A DNA stretch of 64,000 bases from Chitinophaga oryziterrae (GTDB lineage: Bacteria; Bacteroidota; Bacteroidia; Chitinophagales; Chitinophagaceae): contig NZ_WRXO01000002.1 in assembly GCF_009758125.1 (NCBI RefSeq), forward strand, positions 930,001-994,000. Reading direction: 5' to 3'. The position numbers and the translations under genes are program-made. Each line of letters starts with the position of its first letter. Positions within the stretch are counted from its first letter, which is position 1. This document shows positions 18,330 through 26,040 of the stretch, in pieces. The notes beneath the pieces were generated by a model, which was not told the origin of the DNA, searched no databases, and saw only the letters and a list, made by a program, of their open reading frames with translations.

Positions 18330-20006
18330 ATGCGCTTAAAACATATAACGATCATCCTGCTGCTGGGTGTGTTTTTCACTTCATGTAGCCGTGATAAATT
18401 CGCAGAGATGAATACTAATCCGGATGACGTACTTGTTATCCGTCCGGAGTATGAGTTTACTGCTGCTTTGTTAAACATCAATAGCAATGACTTCGAGTAT
18501 TATTACGATTACAACAGGGCCATGTATTACTGGACACAGAGCTTCGTTACACGTACAGGTAATGCCGGTACTGTTTATAACGGTTCAGGAAACCTCAACC
18601 AGCGTTATGGCAACTTCTACAACAATGTAGGAAGCAAACTGGTAGATGTAATGCACCTGATAGATGCATTGCCGGATGTGGAAAAACAGAAATACGTTTA
18701 CCTGCGTGCTATCACAGGTATCCCTCTGGCTTATTATGCATTCTATGTGTCAGATGTTCAGGGTAGCATTGCTTATACCGAAGCATTCAAAGCAAGGTAT
18801 ACCGGCTTACTGACACCCACTTACAATTCGCAATCTGCTTTGTACGATACACTGGAAAATCAGTTGGCTGCCAGTATAGCTATATTGAAAACAACACCAG
18901 CTGCTACCCAGACAGACATCACTAACTACGACCTGTATTATGCAGGGAAAGTAGCGAGCTGGATCAAAGCGGCTAACAGTCTCCGTTTAAGGATCGCTAT
19001 GAGATTATCAAAAAGAGATCCTGCGAAGATGAAAACTTTGGTGGCAAAGATCCTGGCCGATGATGGTGGCCTGATCAGCAGCACTGCTGAAGACTGGAAG
19101 TTTGTAGGTGGTACCGACTTCTCATCAGGAGGTAACTACAATCCTCAGAGTAACAGTGACGTTTCCGGTGCAAAGAACCTGGTGGACTTTATGTGGAATA
19201 CTGCTGATCCCCGTATCCGTACATTATTCCAGAAAGCTCCGCTTACCAAAGATATGTTCGACTCTGCCAAAGCGCAAGGTGTACTGCCTGCTACACTGGC
19301 CTGGGACGGACAACTTTACCGCGGACAATTTGCCAATCCGGGCGCTAATACAGATGTTAACTATGGCTATTATTTTAAAGATCTGGTATTCAGTTATCAG
19401 GGAGCTTCAACAACTGTAAGGTATTCTTCTTTCATCCAGCCTAACCTGTATTACAATTCTACCAGCAAGAATAAAATCGTATTTCCTATCATCACGTATG
19501 CGGATGTATGTTTTATGCGTGCAGAGTTAGCGGTAACAGGAGCAACCACAGAAGATGCACAAACATGGTATTACAACGGTATCGATGCTTCCCTTGCTAT
19601 CTATGATGATATGGGGTCAAAAGCAGCAGTAGTAAATTATACACCATTAACAGGCGCTGAAGTAACAAACTACAAGGCACAACCTGGTGTAGTATATGAC
19701 CCGGCTCATGCCCTGGAACAGATCAGTGTACAGGAATATCTCAACTGTTACAAGAACCAGAATGAAGCATGGGCTACTATCAAAAGGACCGGCTTCCCTT
19801 CAATAACAGGTACTATCCTGAAACTGGAAACAGTTACTCAGGATAATACGGCATTGCCAATGCCTCGTCGTTTTGTTGTAACATATCCTTCTATTACAAG
19901 TTTAAATTATCAGAATGCACTGGATGCCATTAAAGATATGTTGAAAGATCCGGGGTTCTCAACACCCGATGACATCACCGGCAGAGTATGGTGGGATGTT
20001 CAATAA
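18330..20006 (+). CDS. SusD/RagB-type nutrient-binding lipoprotein (SusD_2 group, locus 1)
   Basis: A 558-residue surface lipoprotein with a lipobox ending FFTSC (Cys19), then RDKFAEMNTNPDD. The phrase EMNTNPD is typical of the SusD-like-2 group rather than classic RagB/SusD. Helical TPR-like segments follow (for example YLRAITGIPLAYYAFYVSD and AGKVASWIKAANSLRLRIAM), and the end VWWDVQ is usual for this group. It caps the SusC barrel and captures substrate on the cell surface. It is 12 bp behind susC. A stable hairpin lies 17 bp after its stop and separates it from the redoxin gene. Confidence 0.92.
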   Translation: MRLKHITIILLLGVFFTSCSRDKFAEMNTNPDDVLVIRPEYEFTAALLNINSNDFEYYYDYNRAMYYWTQSFVTRTGNAGTVYNGSGNLNQRYGNFYNNVGSKLVDVMHLIDALPDVEKQKYVYLRAITGIPLAYYAFYVSDVQGSIAYTEAFKARYTGLLTPTYNSQSALYDTLENQLAASIAILKTTPAATQTDITNYDLYYAGKVASWIKAANSLRLRIAMRLSKRDPAKMKTLVAKILADDGGLISSTAEDWKFVGGTDFSSGGNYNPQSNSDVSGAKNLVDFMWNTADPRIRTLFQKAPLTKDMFDSAKAQGVLPATLAWDGQLYRGQFANPGANTDVNYGYYFKDLVFSYQGASTTVRYSSFIQPNLYYNSTSKNKIVFPIITYADVCFMRAELAVTGATTEDAQTWYYNGIDASLAIYDDMGSKAAVVNYTPLTGAEVTNYKAQPGVVYDPAHALEQISVQEYLNCYKNQNEAWATIKRTGFPSITGTILKLETVTQDNTALPMPRRFVVTYPSITSLNYQNALDAIKDMLKDPGFSTPDDITGRVWWDVQ

Positions 20007-20023
20007 TTTAATTATATTATATT

Positions 20024-20051
20024 GCAGAAAGCTCCGGAAGGGGCTTTCTGC
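20024..20051 (+). terminator. GNRA-capped hairpin between SusD and the redoxin gene
   Basis: A 12-bp stem (GCAGAAAGCTCC with GGGGCTTTCTGC, one G-U pair) closed by GGAA. No T-run follows and the next start codon is 10 bp away. It is more likely a 3'-stabilising or attenuating element than a full terminator. Confidence 0.6.
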
Positions 20052-20061
20052 TTATTACGCT

Positions 20062-20634
20062 ATGTACCACAAAACTATGCTGTCCATATTGATGATGCTC
20101 TTATACCTGCAGCTACATGCACAGGACAGGAAGATCAATACGATTCAACTGGAGAATATTTCGGGGGAGAAGGACTTTTTATTAAAACAGGTATCTACTA
20201 AAATGCTGGTGATAGTATGGTTGTCGCCGGAATGCCCATTATGCCAGAACTACACACTTACCCTCAATCAACTCTCTCAAAAATACCATGATGTAGTAAC
20301 GATTGTAGGTGTTTTCCCGGGAAACGCATATACAAAGGAAGAGTATATTGCCTTTCGGAAAAAGTACGCGATCAGTTTTACTTTATTAACGGATAAAAAG
20401 AAATTACTCGCGACTACCATCCATGCTACAGTAACCCCTGAAGTTTTTTTATATGATGAAAAACGTAGTTTAAAATATAGTGGAGCGATAGATAACTGGG
20501 TAGTAGGATTAGGGAAGAATACAAAAAAGGCAACGGTCAGTTATCTGGATGATGCGATCGTGCATACTTTGGATGGCGTGCCTGCCAATCCTGCTTATAC
20601 ACAACCAATCGGATGTTTTATCAACGATAACTAA
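20062..20634 (+). CDS. exported thioredoxin-like (redoxin) protein
   Basis: About 190 residues. I start at the ATG at 20062 (MYHKTMLSILMMLLYLQLHA); the open frame extends back into susD, but only here does a signal peptide begin. After cleavage near HAQ comes a thioredoxin fold: VIVWLSPECPLCQNY carries a CPLC active-site pair, HDVVTIVGVFPGNAYTKEEY is the AhpC/TSA-like loop, and ATVTPEVFLYDEKRSLKYSG holds the cis-Pro (TVTP) and following strands. The C-terminus ends TQPIGCFIN, giving a third Cys. It is probably a periplasmic disulfide or copper-handling redoxin. Its stop is 1 bp before the cytochrome/copper-oxygenase gene, so the two act together. It follows the SusCD pair in the same direction. 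Confidence 0.82.
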   Translation: MYHKTMLSILMMLLYLQLHAQDRKINTIQLENISGEKDFLLKQVSTKMLVIVWLSPECPLCQNYTLTLNQLSQKYHDVVTIVGVFPGNAYTKEEYIAFRKKYAISFTLLTDKKKLLATTIHATVTPEVFLYDEKRSLKYSGAIDNWVVGLGKNTKKATVSYLDDAIVHTLDGVPANPAYTQPIGCFINDN

Positions 20635-20635
20635 T

Positions 20636-21907
20636 ATGAGGATATTCCTTTTACTGATAACTTTAATTGGCATCAGCCATATCACTTTTGGCCAGATGAA
20701 CGCGCAGGAAATTATCACGGCTAAATGTACTAACTGTCACCGCAGTGGTGGAGATGCGCCGTTTTCTCTCGAAACGTATGAAAGCATCAAAAAGCGTACA
20801 TCCTTTATCAAACATGTTGTTGAAACCAATTACATGCCACCCTGGAGAGCAGATGCACACTACAGGGATTTTGGCAATAACAGGTCACTGACAGCAGAGG
20901 AGAAAACAACGATCCTTAACTGGATTGCAGACAACGCACCTGATAAAAAAAAGAAAGCAGCAACGAATAATAATGAAGTACTGAACCGTGCACCCGATCT
21001 GCTTTTAAAAATAGATTCCACGTTTTTAGTGAGGGGTACAAATGAGGAGAAGTTCGTAGTATTTAAAGTCCCTTTTGAATTAGCAGATACACAGAATATA
21101 GAAGGAGTAGAGTTGTATGCCAATAATAAGAAGATCATCCATCATCTTAATTATGGTTTTTATGCAGTGCCGGATAAGGATATTCATGATGGTCCCTGGA
21201 TGATTGATACAGATACCGATACTGCCGGTATAGAGAATAAGAAATACGTGCCATTGGAAAAGTCGATGGTATATTATTCAGGCTGGATACCTGGAACTTC
21301 CAATGAGTTTTACCCTAAGCAGTTCGGATGGGTACTACCCAAAAGAGGGGTACTGATTTTAACCGTGCATTATTCTGCTATTGCGGCTAGTGAGGAATCA
21401 ATGTTAGGTGTAAAGCTGTTCTTTAAAAAGCAACCTGTTGAAAGGAATGTACGTATTATCAGTTTAGGTTCCGGAGGAATTGCAGAGCGGGATATCAAGC
21501 CTAAATTTGTGCTGTTTGCCAAACAGGTAAGTACATTTACATTAAAAGTAAAGACACAGGAAACGCAGTCTGTCATGTATGTGTGGCCGCATATGCATTA
21601 TCTGGGCAAAGAGTTTTATGCCTATGCAGTGACGCCGGAGAATGATACAATTAACCTGGTACATATACCCGATTGGGATTTCAGATGGCAGGAGCTATAC
21701 CGGATGAAGAAACTGATAAAGATCCCGGCAGGTTCAGTAATCAATATGATTGGTGTATATGATAATACTGCCGGTAACCCTTTCAATCCTAATAATCCAC
21801 CCAAGATTGTTTTCTCTACCGGTAATATGAGAGCCTCGGATGAGATGTTTACTTTACTGATGATTTATGTGCCTTATAAAGAAGGGGATGAGAATATCAC
21901 ACTATAG
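20636..21907 (+). CDS. cytochrome c / copper type II monooxygenase-like fusion protein
   Basis: A 423-residue exported protein starting MRIFLLLITLIGISHITFGQ; I use this ATG because the upstream extension lies inside the redoxin gene. A c-type haem site CTNCH is at about residues 31-35, in a small cytochrome-like segment with MPPWRAD as a possible axial-Met region. Residues about 105-420 resemble the two-domain copper type II, ascorbate-dependent monooxygenase fold (PHM/DBM-like). Candidate copper ligands are the paired His in KIIHHLNYGF, LTVHYSAI and the VWPHMHYLGKEF motif. It probably catalyses a copper-dependent hydroxylation or metal-linked oxidation outside the cytoplasm, with electrons through the haem. 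Related redoxin-plus-oxygenase pairs exist in other bacteria as far as I recall, but the substrate is unknown. Confidence 0.75.
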   Translation: MRIFLLLITLIGISHITFGQMNAQEIITAKCTNCHRSGGDAPFSLETYESIKKRTSFIKHVVETNYMPPWRADAHYRDFGNNRSLTAEEKTTILNWIADNAPDKKKKAATNNNEVLNRAPDLLLKIDSTFLVRGTNEEKFVVFKVPFELADTQNIEGVELYANNKKIIHHLNYGFYAVPDKDIHDGPWMIDTDTDTAGIENKKYVPLEKSMVYYSGWIPGTSNEFYPKQFGWVLPKRGVLILTVHYSAIAASEESMLGVKLFFKKQPVERNVRIISLGSGGIAERDIKPKFVLFAKQVSTFTLKVKTQETQSVMYVWPHMHYLGKEFYAYAVTPENDTINLVHIPDWDFRWQELYRMKKLIKIPAGSVINMIGVYDNTAGNPFNPNNPPKIVFSTGNMRASDEMFTLLMIYVPYKEGDENITL

Positions 21908-21958
21908 ACGCAAAAAAACGCAGGGTTAAATGAAATCAGGGGCTAAATGAGTGTAAGG

Positions 21959-22363
21959 TCAGTTTCTCTTAGGGAGGTTAAGAGATGCCTGTCTGAAAGG
22001 AACCCATTCTTCAATTCTTTCGATACAGTCTTCAATTATTTCTAACCGGCCGTCAATAACACTTAATTTTGTATTGACAGCCATGAAATTCATTTCTACA
22101 GTTTCAAACCTTCTTTCAATGTTTTGTTCCATAGAATCGAATCGTTTGTCCATAATATCAAATCTTTGACCCATGCCATCAAATTTTTGATCTATACCAT
22201 CAAATTTTTTGTCGATATGATCAAACTTTTTGTCGATACCATCAAATTTTTTGTCGATATGATCAAATTTTTTGTCCATCAGATCAAACCGTCGATCGAT
22301 AGAATCAAATTTCTGATCGATAGAATCGAACTTTTCTAAAATTTGTCTTAACTCATTTCCCAT
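21959..22363 (-). CDS. heptad-repeat coiled-coil protein
   Basis: A 134-residue cytoplasmic protein without signal peptide. Residues about 11-80 are ten consecutive heptads of the form KFDxIDK (KFDSIDQ, KFDSIDR, RFDLMDK, KFDHIDK, KFDGIDK and so on), with F and I at the a/d positions. The coiled coil continues less regularly to about residue 120 (LSVIDGRLEIIEDCIERIEE) and ends WVPFRQASLNLPKRN. A long parallel coiled coil is the obvious structure. A possible -7 box (TATTTTTG on the minus strand, 22434-22427) lies upstream. It faces the copper-oxygenase gene tail to tail. I cannot assign a function. The lower-complexity composition suggests recent repeat expansion. Confidence 0.7.
   Translation of the reverse strand: MGNELRQILEKFDSIDQKFDSIDRRFDLMDKKFDHIDKKFDGIDKKFDHIDKKFDGIDQKFDGMGQRFDIMDKRFDSMEQNIERRFETVEMNFMAVNTKLSVIDGRLEIIEDCIERIEEWVPFRQASLNLPKRN
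22124..22333 (-). repeat. ten 21-bp tandem repeats within the coiled-coil gene
   Basis: Each unit encodes one heptad (KFDxIDK). Copies differ by a few bases; on the plus strand each reads like ATCAAATTTTTTGTCGATA. The complementary strand is also open across the array, a by-product of the repeat. Confidence 0.8.
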
Positions 22364-22590
22364 AAAAAATCATTTGTTTCATCGAATGTATAAGTTTTTT
22401 AAATAACTGAGAAATATAAATTAAATCAAAAATAAGCTCCATTAAGTATTTTAAGCCGACTTATTAAATCGATAACCAGCCTATCTTTAAAAGGGATTTA
22501 GTGATATGGTAATATTGAAATTTCAGTTAATATTCGAACTCGTTTTAAAGAGATAATCTTACAGATCTTTTACTGTTCATTCGGCTTTAC

Positions 22591-22774
22591 GGGTATTGCC
22601 TCAGTTTGATTACATCATCTTCGCGCCAGATGTTGTTGATCGATAAATACACCTTATCTGACGTGAATATTAGGTGAAGTTAAATTGAAAAACAAATCCA
22701 GAACCTATATTCCCAAGCTACATCAGAGAACTAAACAGTCAGATGCAGTGTATTTATGATTAACAACATCTGTC
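22591..22774. repeat. MITE-like inverted-repeat element, copy 2
   Basis: Second copy of the element at 12515-12700, same orientation. Left arm 22626-22662 (starts CCAGATGTTGTTGATCGATA), right arm 22738-22772. The central 75 bp differ from copy 1 at only about eight positions. In the arms, changed bases still allow pairing (a G-U pair and one bulge), so the fold persists. It sits between the divergent coiled-coil and acetyltransferase-like genes. Confidence 0.8.
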
Positions 22775-22931
22775 ATAATATTCAAATTGAAGAGGCTCAT
22801 GAAGTGATCTACCATGTATGATCTCAGGAAGATAATTGCATGATAATGTGTATTTTTTTATATTTTTAAGACACTTGCGGGATTCAATTAGAACAATTAC
22901 CATTTATAGCATAAAAGATCAGAGGGGGACA

Positions 22932-22966
22932 GGCAGTTGTCGCAGGCCAGGACCTGGACAACTGCC
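22932..22966 (+). promoter_or_regulatory. hairpin in the leader of the acetyltransferase-like gene
   Basis: A perfect 10-bp stem (GGCAGTTGTC / GACAACTGCC) encloses a 4-bp inner stem (CAGG / CCTG). It ends 46 bp before the start codon at 23013. It could be an attenuator, an operator or an mRNA-stability element. The rest of the 649-bp gap at 22364-23012 holds only the repeat element described separately. Confidence 0.45.
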
Positions 22967-23012
22967 ATTATACTCAGAAGTAGACACACTTGCAATAAAA
23001 CAAAACGATTGA

Positions 23013-24080
23013 ATGAAACAAAGACTTTTATCTCTAGACTTTTTTCGTGGTCTTACCGTAGCCGGTATGATCCTGGTGAACAACCCCGGAGACTGGGGCC
23101 ACGTATATGCACCACTGGAACATTCCAAATGGAACGGATGTACACCCACAGACCTGGTATTCCCCTTTTTCCTTTTTATGGTAGGGGTGTCCGTCGCCTT
23201 TGCAATGAGTAACAGGATCCTGGATACCGCCGGACATGGTAAACTGATCATGCATATTATCAAAAGAGCGATCACCATCTTTGTGATAGGTATGCTGTTC
23301 CGGCTCATCCCTCACTTCGATTTCTATAATATGAGGATTCCCGGCGTATTACCCCGTATTGCGGTGGTATACCTGGTCATCTCCCTGTTATACCTTAAAA
23401 CAAGCGCTAAAACGCGTATATGGTTATGTATATCCTTCCTGATAGGCTATTATTTACTGATGACCTTCGTACCTGTTCCCGGAATAGGTCCCGCCAACCT
23501 GGAACCGGAGACTAACCTGGGGGCCTGGCTGGACCGTACCATCCTCACAGAACATCACCTCTGGGCACAATCAAAAACATGGGACCCTGAAGGTATTTTA
23601 AGTACCCTGCCGGCCTTCTCCACAGGATTGCTGGGTATTATGGTGGGCGACTGGGTCCGCCGCAAAGACAAGCAGGATGCCGAGAAGGTAACCTGGATGT
23701 TTGTATTCGGGTTCGGCTCAGTATTACTCGGACTCATATGGGATAGTTTCTTCCCTATTAATAAGTCCCTCTGGACCAGCTCCTTTGTATTATACACCGC
23801 AGGCCTCGCCTGTATGGGACTGGCAACCAGCTACTGGCTGATAGATGTACAGGGATATAAGAAGATCACACCTCCTTTTGTGGCTTTTGGCCGGAACGCC
23901 ATTACAGCCTATGTATTATCCGGCGTGATCCCCCAGGTGTTTGGTGGTATCCCGTCATCCTGGTTCATGCCTTTCCTTTCACCATATAACGCATCACTGG
24001 CAGCTGCCATCATGCTGGTATTGCTGTTGCTGATCCCGGTGTGGATCATGTATAAAAGGAATATTATTGTCAAAATCTAG
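23013..24080 (+). CDS. heparan-alpha-glucosaminide N-acetyltransferase-like membrane protein (DUF5009/NagX type)
   Basis: A 355-residue polytopic protein with about ten hydrophobic helices. The N-terminus MKQRLLSLDFFRGLTVAGMI, the motif EHSKWNGCTPTDLVFPFFLF and the pair FGRNAITAYVLSG are signatures of the HGSNAT-like acyltransferase group. The His in EHSKWNG matches the residue that carries the acetyl group in the lysosomal enzyme. The likely role is transfer of acetyl from cytoplasmic acetyl-CoA across the inner membrane to an amino sugar in the periplasm, supporting use of glucosamine-containing oligosaccharides. It is monocistronic: a hairpin lies in its leader and a perfect terminator follows at 24171. 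Confidence 0.85.
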   Translation: MKQRLLSLDFFRGLTVAGMILVNNPGDWGHVYAPLEHSKWNGCTPTDLVFPFFLFMVGVSVAFAMSNRILDTAGHGKLIMHIIKRAITIFVIGMLFRLIPHFDFYNMRIPGVLPRIAVVYLVISLLYLKTSAKTRIWLCISFLIGYYLLMTFVPVPGIGPANLEPETNLGAWLDRTILTEHHLWAQSKTWDPEGILSTLPAFSTGLLGIMVGDWVRRKDKQDAEKVTWMFVFGFGSVLLGLIWDSFFPINKSLWTSSFVLYTAGLACMGLATSYWLIDVQGYKKITPPFVAFGRNAITAYVLSGVIPQVFGGIPSSWFMPFLSPYNASLAAAIMLVLLLLIPVWIMYKRNIIVKI

Positions 24081-24170
24081 CGTCTGTCCTCCCTGTACCA
24101 CCTCGCAGTGAAAAGCAGCAACATTTTTTAGGTGGTCATAATCATGGGTAGTTCTGAATGCAGTTATTAA

Positions 24171-24203
24171 TGAGACGCCGGGTTATCCCGGCGTCTCACA
24201 TTT
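24171..24203 (+). terminator. rho-independent terminator of the acetyltransferase-like gene
   Basis: A perfect 12-bp stem, TGAGACGCCGGG / CCCGGCGTCTCA, with loop TTAT and followed by CATTTTAG. Confidence 0.85.
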
Positions 24204-24304
24204 TAGTAAAATAGCCCCCATACTGTCTGCTCCCCCAAAAATGTTACTTAGAACAAGTAATTTTTTCGTATTATTAGCCATCGTCTTCCAAAATTTAATT
24301 GCCA

Positions 24305-24925
24305 ATGCAATCCGAGAGTCACGTGTTATGGTGGAATGCGTTTAAACAGGGAGATTGGGATGCGTTTACAGCGCTCTATGGTGAATTCTACGAACTGTTG
24401 AACAATTATGGCCGCAAGTTTACAAGAGATGCCGATCTGATCCAGGATGTTGTGCATGATCTCTTTGTAAGGTTGTGGACTACCCGCTCCAGACTAGGTA
24501 ACCCGGTATCAGTAAAAAATTACCTGTATAAAGCATTGCGTTCTACGCTTTTCAGGAAGATACAGTCATTATCCAAATTTGTTGAATTAGACGGAGAGGC
24601 CGGAGAAAGCGGCTTTGAAGTAAACTTTATACCTGATGCCTCCTTCAGGCAGGAAGAACAGGAGTTACGTAAACAGGTGATCGCACTGGTAAACACTTTA
24701 CCGGCACGCCAGCAGGAGATTATCTTTCTCCGCTTCTATGAAGGAATGTCCTATGAAGAGATCGCGGTTATTATGGACATCAATATGAGTTCTACTTATA
24801 AATTACTCTATAAAGCCCTCGACAATCTGCAAAAAGTATCAGATAAACGCTTTTTGACCATATTCTTCTGCCTTTTCCTCCTCTGTAAAACTTTACCAAA
24901 AAATAATTTGGTTTTGGAGGGATAA
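24305..24925 (+). CDS. FecI-like ECF sigma factor (SusC locus 2)
   Basis: A 206-residue ECF sigma factor from the ATG at 24305; a TTG two codons upstream is less likely. Region 2: FTALYGEFYELLNNYGRKFT, LIQDVVHDLFVRLW, VSVKNYLYKALRSTLF. Region 4: LPARQQEIIFLRFYEGMSYE followed by EIAVIMDINMSSTYKLLYKA. A hydrophobic tail (FLTIFFCLFLLC) is present. It is 45 bp upstream of its FecR partner and heads the locus at 24305-36456. It would be released by FecR when the STN-bearing SusC at 26041 binds substrate. Confidence 0.92.
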   Translation: MQSESHVLWWNAFKQGDWDAFTALYGEFYELLNNYGRKFTRDADLIQDVVHDLFVRLWTTRSRLGNPVSVKNYLYKALRSTLFRKIQSLSKFVELDGEAGESGFEVNFIPDASFRQEEQELRKQVIALVNTLPARQQEIIFLRFYEGMSYEEIAVIMDINMSSTYKLLYKALDNLQKVSDKRFLTIFFCLFLLCKTLPKNNLVLEG

Positions 24926-24970
24926 TTTTAAGCATGTCATGTATAATAAGAATAAATAGGGGACAAGGTG

Positions 24971-25990
24971 ATGAACAATGACAAATATTCACAATACTCG
25001 CTGCAGGATTTCCTGGATGATGATGCCTTCATAAAATGGGTGTCCGGGAAGGAACAGGATGCCGCTGCCGCGCAATTCTGGAGTAACTTCTCATTGTTAT
25101 ATCCTTCTGCAGCAAAGAACTTTGATTTTGCGGTAAACGTAATCCGCACTTATCGCTCACAGGAAATTTGGGAAAACAAGAATAATAAGGCACATCTTCT
25201 GGAGAGGATCACTGCTACAATAGAAGCACAACCAGTGGTCCGTGTCCGCTGGTTAAATACCTGGATGAAAGCAGCCGCTGTTGTATTACTGATTTCAGTA
25301 GGTGGTTATTACCTGGTAAATCAGGTTACAAAATCTTCACAGGAAATAGTAGCGACCGGTTATGGTGAGAAGAGAACAATTACATTACCGGACCATTCCG
25401 TGGTTACATTAAATGCGTCTTCTTCCATTACCTATAATAAGGTATGGAACGAAAAACAACCAAGAGAGATATGGATAGAAGGAGAGGCGTTGTTTGATGT
25501 AAAACACCTGAATAAAATATCAGCAGAACAACGATTTATAGTACATACGAACGGGATCACTGTAGAAGTATTAGGTACTACATTTAATATCAAGAGCCGC
25601 CATGGCAAAACGAATGTAGGACTGATTACAGGTAAGATTAAAGTAGGATATCAGAAAGGCGCTGTTGTAATGCAGCCGGGAGATTATATAGAGTACGCAG
25701 ACAACCAGCTGGTACTTGCGAAAAAATTAGACAAGCCAGAGAAAATCAAACGCTGGACACAGACGCAGCTCACATTCACAGATGCTACGCTGGGCGAGAT
25801 CATAGAAACATTGCAGGACAACTATGGATATGTTGTTAAAGTAAAGGAAGCATCACTTAAAAAGCTAAAGATAGAAGGTGATATTAACGTAACCAATGTA
25901 GAGGAACTATTGACCGTAATTACCACGACGCTTAACGTAAAAATCAATCAGCCATCAGATAAAGAGTTAGTCATCTCTTCAGTTAAGTAG
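24971..25990 (+). CDS. FecR family anti-sigma factor (SusC locus 2)
   Basis: A 339-residue protein (ATG at 24971; a GTG lies one codon earlier). Cytoplasmic part about 1-95, transmembrane helix AAAVVLLISVGGYYLV at about 100-115, FecR domain with KRTITLPDHSVVTLNASSSI and EIWIEGEALFDVKHL. The C-terminal DUF4974-like domain runs from TQLTFTDATLGEIIETLQDN to VKINQPSDKELVISS. It is complete and normal in length. It lies between the sigma factor and the STN-containing SusC (50 bp gap), the standard trans-envelope signalling order. Confidence 0.92.
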   Translation: MNNDKYSQYSLQDFLDDDAFIKWVSGKEQDAAAAQFWSNFSLLYPSAAKNFDFAVNVIRTYRSQEIWENKNNKAHLLERITATIEAQPVVRVRWLNTWMKAAAVVLLISVGGYYLVNQVTKSSQEIVATGYGEKRTITLPDHSVVTLNASSSITYNKVWNEKQPREIWIEGEALFDVKHLNKISAEQRFIVHTNGITVEVLGTTFNIKSRHGKTNVGLITGKIKVGYQKGAVVMQPGDYIEYADNQLVLAKKLDKPEKIKRWTQTQLTFTDATLGEIIETLQDNYGYVVKVKEASLKKLKIEGDINVTNVEELLTVITTTLNVKINQPSDKELVISSVK

Positions 25991-26040
25991 CGGCAGAAAA
26001 AGCGGTAACGCTGAAAAACTAGGACACGTAAAAAAAAACT

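Noticed and set aside
22124..22333. Regular short repeats as a CRISPR array
   Set aside because: The units are contiguous 21-mers that encode heptads, with no spacers and no cas genes nearby.
22124..22339. Plus-strand frame across the heptad array
   Set aside because: It is open only because the 21-bp repeats lack stops in that frame; the minus-strand gene has a proper non-repeat start and end.
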